From positions 2,778,007 to 2,805,562 of the forward strand of contig BLXT01008064.1 of the NCBI GenBank assembly GCA_019648995.1: DNA of 27,556 nucleotides. The letters are read 5' to 3'. Position numbers and translations under genes: made by a program. This stretch comes from Plakobranchus ocellatus (Eukaryota > Mollusca > Gastropoda > Plakobranchidae). Shown here piece by piece: positions 1 through 27,556 of the stretch. Below the pieces are notes generated by a model, which had not been told where the DNA came from, searched no databases, and saw nothing but the letters and a program-made list of their open reading frames with translations. Numbering within the stretch: the stretch's first letter is position 1; every line of letters starts with the position of its first letter.

Positions 1-838
1 AAAGAAAAAAGAAAAAAAATAACACCACACAAAAAAAAATATGAAACCAGAGAGATCATACCTCATATAACTGACAGTCTTTATATTTACAAATTTGTTC
101 AGAGGTAAAAAAAAAAAATTGACTTTTTTTTTTTTAAATTTAGTAAAAACAATTATGTATGGATATTTATACCATTGACCAATCTATTTTATGAATGGAA
201 GTATAACTTTCCTTTTATCGCTTGGGAAGCAAATTTCTACAAGTCTTTTTACATTAAGAGCTTTACTTTGTGTGATTTACAGTGTTGTCTAGTATCTTTT
301 ATCACATTTAACCTGATGATTACCCCAAGACCCACATTTTTACTATATCATTAACTTATTAATTTTTTCGAATTGGAAACATTTATTTTTCTAGGGTAAA
401 ATCTATCAAAAGTTGATTTATAAACATCTAAAACCAATAACATGTCCAGCATCACCTTGAATTTGAAACATTTCACATAAAAAACAAAACCTGGAAAAAT
501 GAATTGAGATGCCAAAAGGCTTGTTTTATATATAATTGTAAATTTTTTATAAACCACTCTTTTAACTGAAGAATGGTAAAAACTGGATAAGGTTATGTTA
601 AATCTTATTTATGCCAAGATATCAGGGTGTGCATAAGAAAAAAGACTCTTTCAATTGCCCCCCCCCCTCTTTTTTTTTTTCAAAAGATATGCATGCAAAA
701 TTTTACCTGTAAGGTCTGGTCTCAACACTAATGTTTAAAAGTATTAAGCTCATTTGGCTGTCCTGAAAATTTTTACATTGGGGGGGCAGGGGTTATGCTC
801 ATGGCTTCCTTCAGCAAGTTAAGAAAAAAAAAATTGAC
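1..838 (-). other. ALAD intron sequence running off the left edge
   Basis: No coding segment resembling the ALAD C-terminus was found on the minus strand here, so this is treated as intron. It holds A and T runs, a C run (about 659-667) and a G run (about 780-786). Nothing else is recognised. Confidence 0.6.
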
Positions 839-844
839 TCTTAC

Positions 845-23756
<22,912 letters not shown>

Positions 23757-23774
23757 TTCAATGTCAGGCAAAGT
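23757..23774 (-). promoter_or_regulatory. ALAD: ALAD 5' leader between acceptor and start codon
   Basis: Minus-strand CCACCTAG followed by ACTTTGCCTGACATTGAA, then the ATG. The AG fits a 3' splice site, implying an upstream exon. The 18 leader bases contain no stop in the ALAD frame. Candidate upstream donors on this strand are AACG|GTAAGT at 23997/23996 and GCCG|GTAAGT at 24812/24811. The second lies in a CpG-containing patch (24780-24860) that could be the promoter region. Confidence 0.45.
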
Positions 23775-25416
23775 CTAGGTGGATTTATGAAGGGGTTAAA
23801 AACAAAAAAATAAGAAACATTTTTTATTTTCATTATTTGACTTTTAGTTCAATGGTTTTACATTTTAAAATATGATTGAAGATTTATGACTAGCTGAGGA
23901 GAGAAGTCCTTAGAAAATATTTTGAATTTGCTCCATTTTCAAATATAGATCTAGAGGCCTACTCCAAAATAAAACAAAACAAAACATATGACTTACCGTT
24001 GTGTTTTAAATTAGGAATTCCTTTAAATTAATTCCAGAAGCAAAATGATCTAGGCTTTGTCTAAGGCAAAAAAAACACTTAATCAATAGAAATCTAGGAG
24101 CCGATTAAATTCACTGAAAAGACTTTAAAAAAAAAAAAATTAAATTTAAGTAATTTAAAAATCTTAATTTTTTTTTGTTTTTTTTTTTTTGCCAGCTCGA
24201 CTTACAAATCGTTTAAAGTATCTTGGCCTAGATTTCTTAGATTCTTGATATTAATTTCTTTCTTTTCTAAAAAAAAAAATGGGGCCTAATATAATTGCAT
24301 TACAATAATTGTGATTTACGATCTACAACAATACGGTTGTTGTTGTGTCTAGAAATCGCCTTAAAAATATTAATTTTAATAGAATCCCTCAAAATCATTG
24401 TAGGCTTATATATCTAGATCCACATTCGATTTTTTTTTTTTTTTACTGTACAGATCTAGATCTAGATCTTGAGATAAAATAGATCGACCGCACAACTCCG
24501 AAATAGTCTAGATCTAAATTTAGATCTTGGTCAGCTACTCCCAATAAAAAGCCGTGTTTTCGTTTTCTTTTTGAGCCCCCACCAGTTTCGGCGTTATTCT
24601 CTTGATGCTGAATGGAAAATACAATGGCAAAGGTCGAAGTTTAGAACTAGACTGATGGAAATTCTAAAAAAAAAAAATTTCGATTATTCACATAGGCCTA
24701 CAAGGTGCGCTGTGCTTCTGACACTGGCGGTGTTGGTTGTGTTGACTGCTCAACCTCAATCCCTCGACTGATGAACTGCGTGAGAACGCGCATGCAACCT
24801 ACCTCACTTACCGGCAGACCTTACACCTGGATTTGGCCCAACAGTGAAAATCCGCAACGTTACACAACTGGAGTCACATTAGATAATAACCACTAGATTT
24901 AGGCCTTAAAAACTCCTCTTTTTCCAAGCCACAGCTGTGTGAAAGATCTTCACGAAATGTTTCCCTACTTCTCCCTACAATCATTTTCTACCCTATTCCC
25001 CTACTTTGAGTAGATTCGTGAAGTGGGGTGACTGTTTCCTGAAGATCCTTCCATCCTATAGCTAGTATGGATCGGACTACAGTACATAATATTGTGTATA
25101 ATGTGCACCATTCTATGATGCAAACGTCACAGAAAAATAATGAGGAGGTGAAAGAAGTTTCAGTGGGAGAATATGAATCGAACAAAACAAAAAAATGGAC
25201 CTTTATTACATCTAAAGTATAGTAACAAAAGTTCAGATCACTGTTTCATCAAAGGAAAGAAATGTTTTGAAACGGACAATATTTTATATCTTTTTGTCCA
25301 TGTTCGGTTTAACTTTAAGATCTGGTATGAATTAGATCGAAAGATTGATTTCATGCAGTAATCAAGATGATCATCAGTAGTGATTTTGTTCTCGTAATGT
25401 CTTTAAAAAGCCTGAC
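23775..25416. other. Region upstream of ALAD coding exon 1: possible non-coding first exon and promoter
   Basis: No coding exon was recognised. It contains an (AAAAC)n tract (about 23965-23986), palindromes AGATCTAGATCTAGATCT (24452-24469) and AGATCTAAATTTAGATCT (24510-24527), and the two strong minus-strand donors described for the ALAD leader. Open frames on either strand lack motifs. Confidence 0.45.
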
Positions 25417-25422
25417 ACTTAC

Positions 25423-25947
25423 TATGGTTGTAACTTCAGAAGCTGTTAGTGGTCTGTTTTGCGCTTTGCGAATGTGCCTTGCACCTTTTGCATGACCAAC
25501 AAGCTCTGATTTACCAGCAGTCAAGTCCTTGTCGCACACTAGACAGTGTGCCTTTATCGGCGATTTCATTGTGAGCCACCCGGCAGCCCAGCTTTCTTTT
25601 TCCCATTCCTTCCGATACCGTTGCACTCGATATTTTCCTTTTGGTGTTTTTTTAGTTTGAAGTGTTTCTGATGGATCTAAAACTGGTTTTCTTTCAATCT
25701 GGTCTGCTATCTGTGTCAAGGTCACTCCTAATGGAACCGCCTCTACTGTCCCTTGCTGGATTTGGTGCGCTACTTCAGAGAGTTCTTTTGATGAAACTTG
25801 CATGGGCTGCATATGATGCGTTACTTCTGAAAGCTCTGCCATCTTCGACATAGTATGAACAGGCTGCATCTGATGTGCAACGGCTGTAAGTTCGGTAATT
25901 CTTGGTACACTTTGCATCTGTTCTGTTACATCGGGCATTTGTGACAT
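25423..25947 (-). CDS. Exon of a protein with short N-terminal repeats and a BED-like C2H2 zinc finger
   Basis: The ATG at 25947 opens 175 codons ending at a strong donor, ATA|GTAAGT, in phase 0. Residues 9-86 hold four related units, ELTAVAHQMQP (19-29), ELSEVTHHMQP (38-48), ELSEVAHQIQQ (55-65) and LTQIADQIER (77-86), probably amphipathic helices. A basic, aromatic segment KYRVQRYRKEWEKESWAAGW (105-124) precedes a single finger C135-x2-C138-x13-H152-x5-H158, as in CLVCDKDLTAGKSELVGH. This WEKE...GWL plus finger layout resembles BED-like domains of invertebrate DNA-binding and hAT-transposase-derived proteins. A stop lies upstream in frame (about 25989), so the ATG may be the true start. Later exons were not found. 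It may be a chromatin or domesticated-transposon protein; function unknown. Confidence 0.6.
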
Positions 25948-26039
25948 TCTAGAACTAAAGTTATGGCTTAAGGCCAGGATATTTTAATTGCTTTCTTGAT
26001 TTTTGATTAATCAAATCGGCTAGTCTATACTGCGTGGCA

Positions 26040-26140
26040 AGTTAATTTCGTTCGTCATTCTACCCTCGCACGCACAAGTGGATTCGAACCTACTTTAGAT
26101 CTATCCACTTACGAACTAGATATCTAATCGGTTTCATTGA
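26040..26140 (-). repeat. Possible tRNA-like or SINE relic with a perfect B box
   Basis: GGTTCGAATCC (minus, 26090-26080) matches the pol III B box exactly and is flanked by a partly pairing stem (GTAG/CCAC). An A-box-like TTAGATATCTAG lies upstream but is a poor match. No acceptor stem. Could be chance. Confidence 0.3.
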
Positions 26141-27049
26141 GAAACAGCACAATATCCGGGAATTTATTTCACAATCACTTTCATCACAAGTCCACAACAA
26201 CACCTATAAGAAAGACCGACAAAATAATGTAGAGATCTAATGAGCTACAAAGTGAACAATACAGGTCTACAACCCAAGGCCCAAAAAAACACCCTGCAGA
26301 AGTAGACGCTGCCAGGTACTAGAGTGGAGAAAAGCTCTGATACATAATCAAAATTTAAAAGAAAAAAATGTGTTGGCGCAAAATAATGAGTGCAATAGTT
26401 GTGCATTTTCCAGTTTGTGTTTGAAGATAACGAACTTTGTTCAATATGATGTGGATGAACTTGATTTAGGTATCAAGCAATGTATGCGGTAACTGTGAGG
26501 GAAATGATGCCCCTACCCCCTTACGTGGGGGAATTTCAGTTTTTGGTCGCGTCATCATAAGTCTACTTTTTCGGACCAACTGGCATCCAGACTTATTCTT
26601 AGAGGTCAACAAAGATTTAATTGACGAAAATTAACGTAAAAATACTCAGCAAAATAATAGTTTTGGCTATATTTGAAGTTAATGTACTGGATTCCTTTTT
26701 AAATCGAACAGAATTCCCCCTATCCTAACCTAAGGGGGATTCCCCTACAATTTGATAGCACAATACACAGCGCAGGTACCGATATGCCTAGTGGTAATCG
26801 AGCCTAGGGCGAAGACTTGAGAACTCCTCTTAGGCCTAGGGATACGCATCATGTGTTTATGTTCTTGCCCCATGGATTAGAGGGAAAAGAGGTAAAATTG
26901 AGTAGCCAAGAACACGAAAATTATTATAACTGCATGATTCGGTACATTACAAGCAATATCAAAGTATTTTTTATTAACAGTGTTATAATCGCATGTGATT
27001 TAAAAAAAAACAAAAAAAAACTCATCGTTTCCTTTTCTGATCTTTCATT
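26141..27049. other. Right-hand intergenic stretch, no recognised feature
   Basis: AT-rich with short C and G runs near 26512-26530 and 26715-26745. No supported gene on either strand. Confidence 0.5.
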
Positions 27050-27340
27050 TGCGCCAGCTTTGACTTGCAGCGTATACAGTTCCGAAACATTATTGTTATT
27101 AAATTAATATTTCTACCTACGATGTTATGTTTCGCCAGCTTAGTTAGTTTTAAATAGGATTATAAAATGTCACTTTGTAAATCCACAAAACAACTGTGGG
27201 ATTTGAAAATAAATGCCGACATAAAATGGCATGATCTTGAGTAACATATCTATATTTTTGTGGATTTTATTGAAGCCCCACAAAAATTTGCATAGGCATA
27301 TTACACTTGTGAGCTTAGCTTCATTTGAATAAGAAGATAC
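27050..27340 (-). repeat. Dispersed repeat, copy 2 (inverted relative to copy 1)
   Basis: The reverse complement aligns with 19430-19725 over about 290 bases. Shared blocks include AATAAAATCCACAAAAATA, TAGATATGTTACTC, GATCATGCCATTTTATG and ACGCTGCAAGTCAAA. Sparse substitutions and small indels separate the copies. Confidence 0.85.
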
Positions 27341-27556
27341 ACTTAAATACTCCTAATATAGTGGGGCGTTGATGCCACAACGGTTTTATCCATATCTTTA
27401 AGCCCTTTGTTTTATTTCTGGGGAAAATGTATTTTTATTCGATTGAGATCTGACGCCAGCAGCTGCTTATGTCCTAACTTCAGTTTGTCCCAATCCTACT
27501 GTCATTGCTAAAATGAATGAGGTGCACTGCAGAGCAGTGTTCAAGCAACTTTTTTT
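27341..27556. other. Right edge, no recognised feature
   Basis: No motif or frame of note. The window ends in a T run. Confidence 0.5.

Noticed and set aside
1-838. Possible last ALAD exon
   Set aside because: No match to the conserved C-terminal motif YQVSGEYAM in any minus-strand frame.
24571-24896. Overlapping plus-strand frames upstream of ALAD
   Set aside because: Different phases, no motif, and they overlap the probable 5' non-coding region of ALAD on the other strand.
26775-26830. Possible tRNA-like sequence (CCTAGTGGTAATCG)
   Set aside because: An A-box-like word is present but no B box follows at a suitable distance.
26817-27107. A 96-codon plus-strand frame at the right end
   Set aside because: It starts at TTG, has no motif, and overlaps the dispersed repeat copy.

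Overview
This is a eukaryotic (metazoan) genomic window, AT-rich and mostly intronic. Its one clearly intact gene is on the minus strand: delta-aminolevulinic acid dehydratase (ALAD, porphobilinogen synthase), the second enzyme of haem synthesis. Seven coding exons (23756 down to 845) join in phase through GT-AG introns and give about 266 residues, roughly 80% of the usual 330-residue enzyme. The C-terminal exon(s) lie beyond the left edge. All three zinc cysteines and both Schiff-base lysines of the animal-type enzyme are present. Long introns, tRNA-derived SINE heads, RTE and mariner relics and the very frequent AGATCTAGATC word suggest a mollusc, probably a gastropod. That taxon call is an inference with moderate to low confidence.

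Layout from left to right: the left edge to 844 is ALAD intron. Exons 7, 6 and 5 lie at 845-2409. A 6.9 kb intron (2410-9339) holds short tandem duplications, a truncated RTE-like LINE on the plus strand (about 3748-4897), a broken minus-strand gene copy ending in a PCNA-binding (PIP) box (5242-5836), and a tRNA-like relic. Exons 4, 3 and 2 lie at 9340-10976. A 12.7 kb first coding intron (10977-23646) contains an 888-base assembly gap, two smaller gaps at G/C homopolymers, two local tandem duplications (about 122 and 163 bp), a tRNA-derived SINE head, a GATA microsatellite, one copy of a dispersed repeat, and a decayed but nearly full-length mariner transposon with terminal inverted repeats (22074-23383). 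The first coding exon is at 23647-23756.

Upstream of ALAD on the same strand is an exon-like ORF (25423-25947) for a protein with four short repeats and a BED-like C2H2 zinc finger. It ends in a consensus splice donor. The far right carries an inverted second copy of the dispersed repeat seen at 19.4 kb. No operon-like arrangement, CRISPR array, rRNA or intact tRNA is seen. Nothing here amounts to a clearly new biological system. The most useful leads are the PIP-box pseudogene nested in ALAD, the zinc-finger exon whose donor is in phase with the ALAD first exon, and the unnamed repeat families.
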